Shown piece by piece: positions 1-6,968 of a stretch of DNA of 25,475 nt. Source of the DNA: an uncultured Oscillospiraceae bacterium (GTDB lineage: Bacteria > Bacillota > Clostridia > Oscillospirales > Oscillospiraceae); assembly GCA_910579595.1 (NCBI GenBank), contig CAJTVM010000039.1:1-25475 (forward strand), given 5' to 3'. A model generated the notes under the pieces. The model was not told where the DNA came from. It saw only the letters and a program-made list of their open reading frames with translations, and ran no database searches. How positions within the stretch are numbered: the stretch's first letter is position 1; the number at the start of each line of letters is the position of its first letter. The translations under genes were made by a program, and so were the position numbers.

Positions 1-49
1 TCGACACCACCATGTATCCTTTGTTCCTCTCCACGCGGAATACTGGCAT
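1..49 (-). CDS. 5' end of a mobile-element replication/HTH protein (DUF6017-like), truncated by window edge
   Basis: Only the first 16 codons are present, reading MPVFRVERNKGYMVVS, and the frame runs off the left edge. The ATG (complement of 47-49) follows a purine-rich site (GGGAGCGGAG) about 6-7 nt upstream. From memory, this N-terminus resembles the conserved start of the helix-turn-helix, replication-initiator-like proteins (DUF6017 type) carried by Firmicute integrative conjugative elements and plasmids, which begin MPxFRVExNxGYTVMS. If that is right, an integrated element starts at or beyond the left end. Sixteen residues cannot prove a family, so the call rests on the motif and on the position next to rlmD, a known integration target. 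Confidence 0.5.
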   Translation of the reverse strand, partial: MPVFRVERNKGYMVVS

Positions 50-84
50 GGTTCTCCGCTCCCTTCGGTGTATGAACATGAAAA

Positions 85-116
85 AACGCCGCAGACTTTT
101 CTAAATCTGCGGCGTT
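85..116 (-). terminator. Rho-independent terminator, minus strand
   Basis: Perfect 11-bp stem (AACGCCGCAGA at 85-95 with TCTGCGGCGTT at 106-116) and a 10-nt loop. On the minus strand the stem is followed by a run of six T. It lies about 155 nt beyond the rlmD stop and just before the ribosome site of the partial gene at the left edge, so it probably ends rlmD-side transcription and insulates the element gene. Confidence 0.8.
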
Positions 117-269
117 GGCCTGTCCTTGCTCTATTCGGTTTTGTGTTCCCACACTCCATATCAATAACGGCCGAAACGGTGATGTAGTCCTCAACGCGCT
201 TATTGCGGAGTTTATCACCCTCGGCGTCAAACACCACATGACGGGCAAAGTGCTGGAAACGCAGGATTT
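117..269. other. Unassigned stretch between rlmD stop and terminator
   Basis: This stretch is visibly less GC-rich than the genes beyond it. On the minus strand a frame is open right through it, continuous with the +1 frame of the rlmD 3' end and containing readable peptide such as FARHVVFDAEGDKLRNKRVE, but it has no convincing start codon or ribosome site. It may be a remnant of an integrated element or a displaced gene tail. I do not recognise a family. Confidence 0.3.
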
Positions 270-1616
270 CTACGAGTTTCCTCTTTGTAGCAACACAATA
301 GTCTCCACATGGGCGGTACGGGGAAATAGATCCACCGCCTCCGCCCGCGCCGGGGCGTACCCCAGCGCCTGGAACCGTTTCACGTCCCTCGCCAGGGTGG
401 CTGGGTCGCATGAGACATACACCACCCGATCCGGCTCCATGCCCGCAATCGTATCCACTACCTCGGGCGCCAGCCCCTTCCGGGGCGGGTCCACCACCAC
501 AACACCGGGGCGCACACCCTCCCGTTCCAGCTTCGCGGCCAGCTCCCCGGCATCGCCGCATTCAAACCGGGTTTTCCCCTCCAGGCCGCTGCGGCGGGCA
601 TTCTCTCTGGCATCCTCCACCGCCTGGGGCGCCACCTCTACGCCGATGACCTGCTTTGCCCGCTCCGCCAGCGTCAGGCTGATGGTGCCGATGCCGCAGT
701 ACAGCTCCACCACCGTCTCCTCCCCAGTGAGGGCGGCAAAGTCCAGTGCCCTGCGGTAAAGCACCTCGGTCTGCGCCCGGTTCACCTGGAAAAAGGACGG
801 CACCGACAACCGGAAGCTGTGGCCGCAAAGCTCCTCCTCCAGCCAGTCCCGGCCCCAGAGGGTGCGGTATTTATCCCCCAGAATCACGTTGGTTTTTTTC
901 GTGTTGACGGACAGCACCACCCCCGCCAAGGCTGGTGCGGCGGTGCGCAGAACATCCACCAGCTCCGTCTCGTGGGGGAGGCTTTTCCCGTTGGCTGCGA
1001 TACAGCACAGCACCTCCCCTGCGGAATTGGTGCGCAAAAACAGGTGCCGCACCAGCCCTTTCCCCGTCCGTTCGTCATAGGCCGGGATGTGGAAGCGCTC
1101 CATCCAGCCCTTCACAGCGGCGCGGCACAGCGTATCCACCTCCGGCTGGAGCAGGCAGTCCGGGACATCCACCACCCGGTGGGTGCGGCCCGCATAATAG
1201 CCAATGGCCCCATCCGCCACGGGAAATTGCACTTTATTCCGATAACGCACCGTATTTTCCGCCCCGTGTATCACGGAAACAGAGACTTCCGCCCCGCCAA
1301 TCCGCCGCAGGGCGTCCTCCACCCGCCGCCGCTTGGCCTCCAGCTCCTCGGCATAAGCCATGTGCCGGAACTGGCACCCGCCGCAGCTCCCGTAATGGGG
1401 GCAGTCCGGCTCCACCCGGGAGGGGGACTGCTCCACCAGCTTCTCGATGTGTCCCCAGGCGGCGCTGTGGCCGATGTGTTCGAGAAACACCTCCACCCGC
1501 TCGCCTCGGAGCGCGCCCTTGACAAACACCGCCATGCCGTCGATCCGGGCCACCCCTTCGCCGCCGCTGGCATAGCCATCGATAACTGCGGGATATATTT
1601 TTCCCTCTTTCAACAC
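270..1616 (-). CDS. rlmD: 23S rRNA (uracil-5-)-methyltransferase RlmD (RumA family)
   Basis: SAM-dependent enzyme that makes 5-methyluridine in 23S rRNA; cytoplasmic. The 448 residues are about the usual family length. An N-terminal TRAM RNA-binding domain (about 1-60) is followed by the [4Fe-4S] cysteines C72, C78 and C81 (CPHYGSCGGC) with C154 as the probable fourth ligand. The SAM motif ELYCGIGTISLTLAE lies near 304, VVVDPPRKGL near 373-382, and the catalytic nucleophile is C403 in VSCDPATLARD. The C-terminal HVETIVLL motif is typical, but the last residues (QRGNS) sit in AT-richer DNA and may derive from an integrated element. The GTG start overlaps the 3' end of queH by 7 nt, suggesting translational coupling; a TTG one codon later is the alternative start. 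The exact target uridine cannot be told from sequence. Confidence 0.93.
   Translation of the reverse strand: MLKEGKIYPAVIDGYASGGEGVARIDGMAVFVKGALRGERVEVFLEHIGHSAAWGHIEKLVEQSPSRVEPDCPHYGSCGGCQFRHMAYAEELEAKRRRVEDALRRIGGAEVSVSVIHGAENTVRYRNKVQFPVADGAIGYYAGRTHRVVDVPDCLLQPEVDTLCRAAVKGWMERFHIPAYDERTGKGLVRHLFLRTNSAGEVLCCIAANGKSLPHETELVDVLRTAAPALAGVVLSVNTKKTNVILGDKYRTLWGRDWLEEELCGHSFRLSVPSFFQVNRAQTEVLYRRALDFAALTGEETVVELYCGIGTISLTLAERAKQVIGVEVAPQAVEDARENARRSGLEGKTRFECGDAGELAAKLEREGVRPGVVVVDPPRKGLAPEVVDTIAGMEPDRVVYVSCDPATLARDVKRFQALGYAPARAEAVDLFPRTAHVETIVLLQRGNS
273..320 (-). other. Possible integration (att) site at the rlmD 3' end
   Basis: The last codons of rlmD (HVETIVLL onward) lie where base composition drops from the GC-rich body of the gene to AT-richer DNA, next to a gene fragment typical of integrative elements. 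The 3' end of rum/rumA genes is a recurrent integration target for streptococcal phages and ICEs. No second att copy is in the window, so the core cannot be defined. Confidence 0.3.
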
Positions 1617-2200
1617 TGCGTCCGCCCCTTTCCCTGGGCCTTGTGCAGCTTGTGGAGTTCTTTCTTCCGCCGGTTGGAAAAGCGGTCCTCCTCGCTGTAC
1701 ACACAGCCACAGTATTTCTGCATATAAAGTCCCAGCGCCTGGGCTTCCTCCTGGCCCTCCCGGAAGCGGGGGCGGAAGTCGTAAGGGACAAACTCCACCC
1801 CGTACGTCTCCCCCATCCTCGCCCCAGCGGCACAGATCAGCTCCCGATCCTGGTAGGGAGACACCAGCAGCGTGGTGGAAAAACGGTCAAACCCATTTTC
1901 AGCGGCGTACTGGGCGGTTCGCTCCATGCGGCAGGCGTAGCAGTACCCGCAGCGGTGGTCGCTGTCCTGGGCCACGGCGGCGGTGAACTGGCGCAAACCG
2001 TAAAAGTCCTCCTCCCGCAGAGCCAGCCCGATGTCCTGGGCATACCGCCGCAGGGTATCCCGGCGGGCCTTGTACTCCTGGAATGGGTGGATGTTGGGAT
2101 TGTACCAGAAGCCAACAGGCTCCACCCCTTCCTCCCGCAGCATTTTGACGCAGGCCACGGAACAGGGGGCGCAGCAAATATGGAGTAAAAGCGCAGGCAT
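1610..2200 (-). CDS. queH: Epoxyqueuosine reductase QueH
   Basis: QueH (formerly DUF208) carries out the last step of queuosine synthesis, reducing epoxyqueuosine in tRNA, as the non-homologous substitute for QueG. The 196-residue protein has the expected cysteine sets: HICCAPC at the N-terminus (C9, C10, C13), CGYCYAC (C84, C87, C90) and CGC (C164, C166), which bind iron-sulfur and a second metal in the family. Other recognisable stretches are GFWYNPNIHPFQEY and STTLLVSPYQ. The ATG follows an AAGGAGGGG ribosome site. It overlaps the downstream rlmD start by 7 nt, so the two RNA-modification genes are probably co-transcribed. Confidence 0.92.
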   Translation of the reverse strand: MPALLLHICCAPCSVACVKMLREEGVEPVGFWYNPNIHPFQEYKARRDTLRRYAQDIGLALREEDFYGLRQFTAAVAQDSDHRCGYCYACRMERTAQYAAENGFDRFSTTLLVSPYQDRELICAAGARMGETYGVEFVPYDFRPRFREGQEEAQALGLYMQKYCGCVYSEEDRFSNRRKKELHKLHKAQGKGRTQC

Positions 2201-2227
2201 AACTGCCCCTCCTTTTGAGCGTATCAG

Positions 2228-2257
2228 ACAGCCAAGACCAGATGCGGCCTTGGCTGT
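2228..2257 (-). terminator. Hairpin between the S41 protease gene and queH (weak terminator)
   Basis: A 9-bp inverted repeat (ACAGCCAAG at 2228-2236, CTTGGCTGT at 2249-2257) with a 12-nt loop lies in the 69-bp gap. No T-run follows on either strand, so it could be an attenuating hairpin or a processing site rather than a true terminator. Confidence 0.35.
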
Positions 2258-2269
2258 TGATGATAATGT

Positions 2270-4207
2270 TCAGCTTACCTGTCGGGGCAGGATGTGCAGC
2301 CCGGACAGCACCGCATACATTCCGGCGGCGGCCTCCTCCCGAAGGGTGGGCGTCCCGGGGGACAGCTCCGACAAGGGGGCGTACAGCATCCCCAACGGGC
2401 TTGCCACATCGTCAAAGGTCTCCTCAAGGCCCCAGGCCAGTACGGCCACGTTTTTCTCCGCCCAATCGGAGTAGGGCGCCAGTGCCATCTGCTGGGCCAG
2501 GGAGAGTCTGCCCTCCCCGTCCTCCAGCCACTGCCCGTAGGCGTCCAGCCCCACATTGATGAAGCGGGCGGTGCGGCCCATGATGGTGAGGAACTGCTCT
2601 TGGGTCAAGGGCTTGTCCGGACTGAATTTGCCGTCCCCCGTGCCCTCCACCAACCCCAGGTAGGCCATGGCGTTGACCGACGGCCCGTACCAGGAATCCT
2701 GATCCACATCGGAAAACAGGCTCGCCCCCTGGTACGTCACATTGATCACCCGGGCCAGCATGGTGCAGAGCTGAGCGCGGGTGAGCTGGCCCTCGGGGTT
2801 GAAGCTCCCCCTCCCATCGCCCTCCAGCAGCCCGTAGACGCCCATGGCGTTGATGGCGTCGGCGTACCTGCTGCCGCCCACGTCGGTGAACCAACGGTTT
2901 TCATACTCTACCCCCAGGATTTCCGCAATCTGGGCGGGGGTATAGCGCTCCTGCTCTCCGCCCGCCGTCTCGCTGTAGCCCACCACAATCTGAGGGGGCA
3001 GGGCGGACAGCAGGGCAGACAGGGTGTCATTGTCCACCTTGTCCAGGTCAACGCCGTAGCTGCGGCGGTTTCCCGGCGCGCCGGGGGCGTCCATCAAGAT
3101 ACTCAGCTGGCTCTCGTCGGGATCGCCGCACAGGGCCAGGGCCAGGCTGGCGGTCTGGACGCTGTCCACCAGCAGGGTGGGGATGACGCCGATCCGGTCG
3201 GTGGTGTTGGCCCCGCCGGAATAGGCGCGGCTGGTGGTGAGCTTCAGGCAGTCCCCGTCAAAATAATCCGGCAGGACGCCCTCGTCCAACATGGACTGGG
3301 CCACGCCCTTCCCATAGGTGCGCAGTCCCACAGTGATGCCCCGGCCCAGATCCCGGACGTTGGAGGACACCAGCTCGGAGGCACTGGCACTGGCGCCGTC
3401 GGTGAGCACGATCACCGGCTTGGCGGTGGCGGCGTCCCGTAGTCCGGGAACATACTCCAGGGAGCCGTCCCCGTACTCAAAATAGACGTAGCGGCCCACC
3501 CCCATAAGGGCGCTGAGCAGCTCCGCCGCCGCGGTGACATAGCCGCCGCCGTTCCCCCGCAGATCCAGCAGCCAGACGCCCACCTTGCCGTCGTTCTCCT
3601 CCACCAGCTGGGCAAACTCCGCGCCGGTGTCCAGGCCAAAACTGTTGCAGTCGATATAGCCAATCCCCCCGTCCAGAATCTGGATCTCGGTATTGGGGAT
3701 GACCACCGGACGGCGGGTGAGGGCGTAAGAGCTTGTCACGCCGTCCCGCAGGATGGTGACGGTGACCTGGGTGCCCTCCGCCCCGGTGAGCAAATCGCTG
3801 ACGGACGCGCTGGCGGGGACGCAGGGCACGCCGTCCACGGCCACAATCAGATCCCCTGGCTGGAGTCCGGCCTCCCGGGCGCTGCCGCCGGAAATGGTAT
3901 CCAGGATGAGGATTCCATCGAAGGTATACTGGACGGACACGCCGATGCCCACGATATCGGCGTCGCCCTCCAGGGCCTTCAGGAACGTCTGATACTCCTG
4001 CTCGGTCATGTACTGGGTGTACGGGTCGCTGAGCACCTGGAGCAGCTCCTCCACCGTTTTGGCCTTATAGGCTTCCTCGGGGATGTCATAATAGTACAGC
4101 GCCTCCAGCAGCTCCAGCGCCTGATCCACGTTCAGGGCAAAGGCGGGGGCGAGGAGCAGAATCAGGGCAAGCAGCAGGGCGGTTAGACGGGATAAATGCT
4201 TTTTCAT
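2270..4207 (-). CDS. Secreted S41 (C-terminal processing) peptidase with PDZ and three SLH repeats
   Basis: Surface serine protease of the CtpA/CtpB family. I chose the ATG at 4207 (645 residues, MKKHLSR...) rather than an upstream frame-open start because it begins a classic signal peptide (hydrophobic about 8-25) and follows AGGAG 8 nt upstream. Order: a short alpha-helical N-terminus, a PDZ domain about 85-165 (SGGSAREAGLQPGDLIVAVDG), then the S41 core about 175-350. The likely Ser-Lys-Gln catalytic set is S275 in GASASASEL with K300 and Q304 in TYGKGVAQ. The C-terminus carries SLH repeats at about 440-488, 498-549 and 578-640 (FSDVDQDSWYGPSVNAM), which bind secondary wall polymer, so the protease is probably wall-anchored. 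CtpB relatives act in sporulation signalling, but no substrate can be inferred here. Confidence 0.9.
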   Translation of the reverse strand: MKKHLSRLTALLLALILLLAPAFALNVDQALELLEALYYYDIPEEAYKAKTVEELLQVLSDPYTQYMTEQEYQTFLKALEGDADIVGIGVSVQYTFDGILILDTISGGSAREAGLQPGDLIVAVDGVPCVPASASVSDLLTGAEGTQVTVTILRDGVTSSYALTRRPVVIPNTEIQILDGGIGYIDCNSFGLDTGAEFAQLVEENDGKVGVWLLDLRGNGGGYVTAAAELLSALMGVGRYVYFEYGDGSLEYVPGLRDAATAKPVIVLTDGASASASELVSSNVRDLGRGITVGLRTYGKGVAQSMLDEGVLPDYFDGDCLKLTTSRAYSGGANTTDRIGVIPTLLVDSVQTASLALALCGDPDESQLSILMDAPGAPGNRRSYGVDLDKVDNDTLSALLSALPPQIVVGYSETAGGEQERYTPAQIAEILGVEYENRWFTDVGGSRYADAINAMGVYGLLEGDGRGSFNPEGQLTRAQLCTMLARVINVTYQGASLFSDVDQDSWYGPSVNAMAYLGLVEGTGDGKFSPDKPLTQEQFLTIMGRTARFINVGLDAYGQWLEDGEGRLSLAQQMALAPYSDWAEKNVAVLAWGLEETFDDVASPLGMLYAPLSELSPGTPTLREEAAAGMYAVLSGLHILPRQVS

Positions 4208-4243
4208 GTTGGATCTCCTTATGCACGGCACTGGTTTTGTAAA

Positions 4244-4272
4244 TTGACAAATGGACTTGCATCCATTAAACT
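4244..4272 (+). promoter_or_regulatory. Sigma-A promoter for the hydrolase gene, with internal dyad
   Basis: TTGACA (4244-4249), 17-nt spacer, TAAACT (4267-4272), 38 nt before the ATG at 4311. A 6-bp inverted repeat AATGGA/TCCATT (4250-4255 and 4262-4267) fills the spacer and could be an operator. Confidence 0.55.
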
Positions 4273-4310
4273 AAAGTATATCACAGCAAAAAAGTTTGGA
4301 GTGATTTTTA

Positions 4311-5237
4311 ATGGCAGAGTTTACGGAATTTACCTTCCCCTCCAAGGACGGCGTCCACCGCTGCTGCGCGTCCTTGTGGACCCCCGGCGGCAAGCCCCGG
4401 GCGGTGGTGCAAATCGTCCACGGCGTGGCGGAGTACGCCGGACGGTACGATCACTTCGCCCGCTATCTGACCGAACACGGCTTCGTGGTGTGCGGCGAGG
4501 ATCATCTGGGCCACGGCAAAACGGTGGACGACGGCAAGTACGGCTATTTCGGCAAAAAGGACGGCTGGACGCTGGTCACCGCCGACATAAGGCAGCTCCG
4601 GGTGATCATGGGGGAGAAATACCCCGGCATCCCCTACTTCCTGCTGGGCCACTCCATGGGCTCCTTCCTGGCCCGCACCTACCTGTGCCAGTTCCCCGGA
4701 ACGGTGGACGGCTGCATTCTGTCCGGTACGGGACAGGAGAAGCCCGCCCTGGTGGCGGCGGGCAAGGCGGTGGCCTCCGCCATCTGCGCCGCCCGCGGCC
4801 CGGAGACGGTGAGCACGCTGGTGGATAAGTTGTCCCTGGGGGCGTACAACGACCAGTTCAAGCCCACACGCACCACGGCGGACTGGATCTGCCGGGACGA
4901 GGCGGTGGTGGACGCCTACCTGAAGGATCCCTTCTGCACCTTCAAACCCACCGCCGGGATGTTCCGGGACATGATGGGCGGCTTGCAGCTGATCGCCAGC
5001 GAGAAAGCCCTATCCCGGATGGACCCCCGCACCCCGGTCTACCTGTTCTCCGGTGATCAGGATCCGGTGGGTTCCAACGGCGCGGGGGTCAAAAAGGTGT
5101 ACGGCTTCTTCAAAGACCACGGCACCGCCGACCTCACCATGAAGCTCTACCCCGGCGGGCGGCACGAGATGCTCAATGAGATCAACAAGGGCGAGGTGTA
5201 CGCCGACGTACTGGCCTGGTTGGAAAAACATATTTGA
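4311..5237 (+). CDS. Alpha/beta hydrolase, monoacylglycerol lipase/lysophospholipase-like
   Basis: A 308-residue serine hydrolase of the Hydrolase_4 (serine aminopeptidase S33) family. Visible elements are the oxyanion-side HGVAEYAGRY near 38, the family signature GEDHLGHGKT near 62, the nucleophile elbow LGHSMGS with S115, a probable Asp in FSGDQDPVG and the terminal His in GGRHEMLNE. No signal peptide or membrane segment is visible, so it is probably cytoplasmic. The closest general type is monoacylglycerol lipase or lysophospholipase acting on lipid esters, but the substrate is not determined. The gene has its own promoter, a GGAG site 10 nt before the ATG, and converges on the EamA gene, separated by a dispersed repeat. 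Confidence 0.85.
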   Translation: MAEFTEFTFPSKDGVHRCCASLWTPGGKPRAVVQIVHGVAEYAGRYDHFARYLTEHGFVVCGEDHLGHGKTVDDGKYGYFGKKDGWTLVTADIRQLRVIMGEKYPGIPYFLLGHSMGSFLARTYLCQFPGTVDGCILSGTGQEKPALVAAGKAVASAICAARGPETVSTLVDKLSLGAYNDQFKPTRTTADWICRDEAVVDAYLKDPFCTFKPTAGMFRDMMGGLQLIASEKALSRMDPRTPVYLFSGDQDPVGSNGAGVKKVYGFFKDHGTADLTMKLYPGGRHEMLNEINKGEVYADVLAWLEKHI

Positions 5238-5265
5238 GGTCAAGGACATTTGATTTGTCCCTTCT

Positions 5266-5398
5266 TGTCACGCTTCGCCTGTTCGCGACGCGCGGCTTCC
5301 CGCCGGCTCGGACAAAGCCCATCCAGGCCTTTGGCCCTCCTTGGGCTTTTATCCCCGCTCTGGCCCATCCGCGTTGCTCACAGCGGCTCAGCGCTTCT
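5266..5398 (-). repeat. Stop-associated intergenic repeat, copy A (133 bp)
   Basis: Read on the minus strand it starts AGAAGCGCTGAGCCGCTGTG and ends with GGCGAAGCGTGACA. It matches copies at 17119-17245, 19444-19481 and 21434-21563 at both ends, with a divergent core. The core contains an inverted repeat (AAAGCCCA...TTGGGCTTTT) that could terminate transcription. The first 21 nt lie inside the EamA gene and encode its last codons and stop. Confidence 0.8.
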
Positions 5399-6271
5399 CT
5401 TTCGCAGGAATTTGAACTGCGTCTCCGAGCACACGATGGCCAGAAAAATGAGGAAAAAGCCCAGATACATCAGCGGCGCGGGCTGCTCCGCCCCGAACAG
5501 CACCGAAAAGGCCACGCCAAAAGGGGCCTCCAGGCTGAGCAGCAAGGCGGCGGAGGATGGGTCGGTGTATTTCTGCCCCACATTCTGGAACAATAGGGCT
5601 ATGGAGGTGGCGGCCAGAGCCAGGTAGAGCAGCACCAGCCACGCCCGCGCGGGCAAACCGTCCGCCGGGAACCCGCCGGTGAACAGCATCCCCACCCAGC
5701 AGCACAGGGCGGTAGAGGCAAACTGGAGGACGGTCAAGATAAAAATGTCCCGCCCCTGGGAGAACTTTGCCACCGCCACAATGTGGCAGGCGTAAATGAA
5801 GCCGGACAGCAGGGTGAGCAGATCGCCCCGGGTGAAGGCCAGCCCCCCGTCCCAGGACACAAAGCCGATGCCCGCCACGCACAAAACCGCGGCCAACACA
5901 TTCCACCGGCTGGGCCGCAGGCGGTCCACCACCCAGTAGAGGAAGGGGACTATCACGCAGTAAACAGCGGTGAAAAAGGCGTTTTTCCCTGGCGTGGTAT
6001 CCATCAGGCCGTAGTTCTGCACCGCGTAGGCGGCAAACAACAGCACCCCTAGCGCCCCGCCCTGCCACAGGCAGCGCAGATCCATGCCCTTCCAGCGCTT
6101 CCAGAACACCAGGGCCAGGATGCCCGCCGCCAGGGAAAACCGGAAGGCCAGCAGGAACATCAAATCCACATCGTCCAGGGTGTCCTTCAGGATGAAAAAG
6201 GTGGAGCCCCAGATCAGGGTGGCAAAAACGATCATCGGCTTTGCCAGCTTTTTCAAAGTGTTTTCTTTCAT
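5378..6271 (-). CDS. EamA/DMT-family transporter
   Basis: A 297-residue integral membrane protein with about ten hydrophobic segments arranged as two EamA repeats, the architecture of drug/metabolite transporters. Typical signatures are IWGSTFFILKD at the N-terminus, RFSLAAGILALVF, NYGLMDTTPGKNAFFTAVY and, in the second repeat, a segment ending in SLEAPFGVAF. The substrate is unknown; family members export amino acids, metabolites or drugs. The only start that keeps the first helix is the ATG at 6271, which has a weak ribosome site (GGAA). The last seven codons and the stop (RSAEPL) are encoded by repeat copy A, so the C-terminus was probably replaced when that element arrived. Divergent from the glycosylase gene with only 49 bp between. 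Confidence 0.88.
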   Translation of the reverse strand: MKENTLKKLAKPMIVFATLIWGSTFFILKDTLDDVDLMFLLAFRFSLAAGILALVFWKRWKGMDLRCLWQGGALGVLLFAAYAVQNYGLMDTTPGKNAFFTAVYCVIVPFLYWVVDRLRPSRWNVLAAVLCVAGIGFVSWDGGLAFTRGDLLTLLSGFIYACHIVAVAKFSQGRDIFILTVLQFASTALCCWVGMLFTGGFPADGLPARAWLVLLYLALAATSIALLFQNVGQKYTDPSSAALLLSLEAPFGVAFSVLFGAEQPAPLMYLGFFLIFLAIVCSETQFKFLRKRSAEPL

Positions 6272-6320
6272 TGGTATTCAATTCCGCGTGTTCAAAATGT
6301 TCAGAAAAGGGAGGCACATC

Positions 6321-6932
6321 ATGCTTGCACAGGCATTTTTCGACGGGGATACGGTGGAAATCGCCCGGGCCATGGTGGGTAAATACCTGGTCCGCCAATA
6401 TGATGGGATCACACTGTGCGCCCGGATCACCGAGACGGAGGCGTATGTGGGCCGGCTGGATAAAGCGTGCCACGCCTACGGCTGCCGGAAAACGGAGCGC
6501 ACCAAAACCCTGTATGCTCCGCCGGGAACGGCCTACGTGTATCTGATCTATGGAATGCATTGCTGCCTCAATTTCGTCACCGAGCCTGAGGGCGAGCCGG
6601 CGGCGGTGCTGATCCGGGGCCTTATCCCCCGGTACAACCAGGATATCATAGCAGAAAACCGCTTCCATTGCAAGTGTGCGGACATGAACGCCTACCAGAA
6701 GAAGAATTTCCTCAACGGACCCGGCAAGGTTTGCGCCGGGATGAAGATTGACAGGTCCCTCAATGCCCTGCCCTACGGTTCGGAAGCGCTTTTTATCTGC
6801 GGGCAAATGGAGGACGCTGGCCTGCCCCCCTGCCCGGATGACAACGGCTCGTTGAACATCAAAGTTGGAAAACGTATTGGAATCGACTACGCCCAGGAGG
6901 CCATCGATTTCCCCTGGCGGTTCTATCTATAA
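6321..6932 (+). CDS. DNA-3-methyladenine glycosylase (AAG/MPG family)
   Basis: Base-excision repair enzyme that removes alkylated purines such as 3-methyladenine and hypoxanthine. The frame is open further upstream, but I start at 6321 because the ATG follows GGGAGG with 6-7 nt spacing and begins at the conserved domain (203 residues, the usual size of bacterial AAG proteins). Visible motifs are ITETEAYVG with catalytic E40 and the intercalating Y42, HAYG at 51-54, YAPPGTAYVYLIYGMHCCLNFV, the RG of AAVLIRGLIP and NGPGKVCAGM. No obvious defects. It ends at a strong shared terminator facing spoIIP. Confidence 0.93.
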   Translation: MLAQAFFDGDTVEIARAMVGKYLVRQYDGITLCARITETEAYVGRLDKACHAYGCRKTERTKTLYAPPGTAYVYLIYGMHCCLNFVTEPEGEPAAVLIRGLIPRYNQDIIAENRFHCKCADMNAYQKKNFLNGPGKVCAGMKIDRSLNALPYGSEALFICGQMEDAGLPPCPDDNGSLNIKVGKRIGIDYAQEAIDFPWRFYL

Positions 6933-6933
6933 T

Positions 6934-6968
6934 AAAACGTTCCCCTCCCGGCGGGAGGGGAACGTTTT
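6934..6968. terminator. Bidirectional Rho-independent terminator
   Basis: A 16-bp perfect stem (6934-6949 with 6953-6968) and 3-nt loop, T-rich on both strands. It sits directly after the glycosylase stop and abuts the spoIIP stop, so it serves both convergent genes. Confidence 0.92.

Noticed and set aside
6084..6320. N-terminal extension of the 3-methyladenine glycosylase
   Set aside because: The extra residues overlap the divergent EamA gene, match no family feature, and lack a ribosome site, whereas the ATG at 6321 has GGGAGG.
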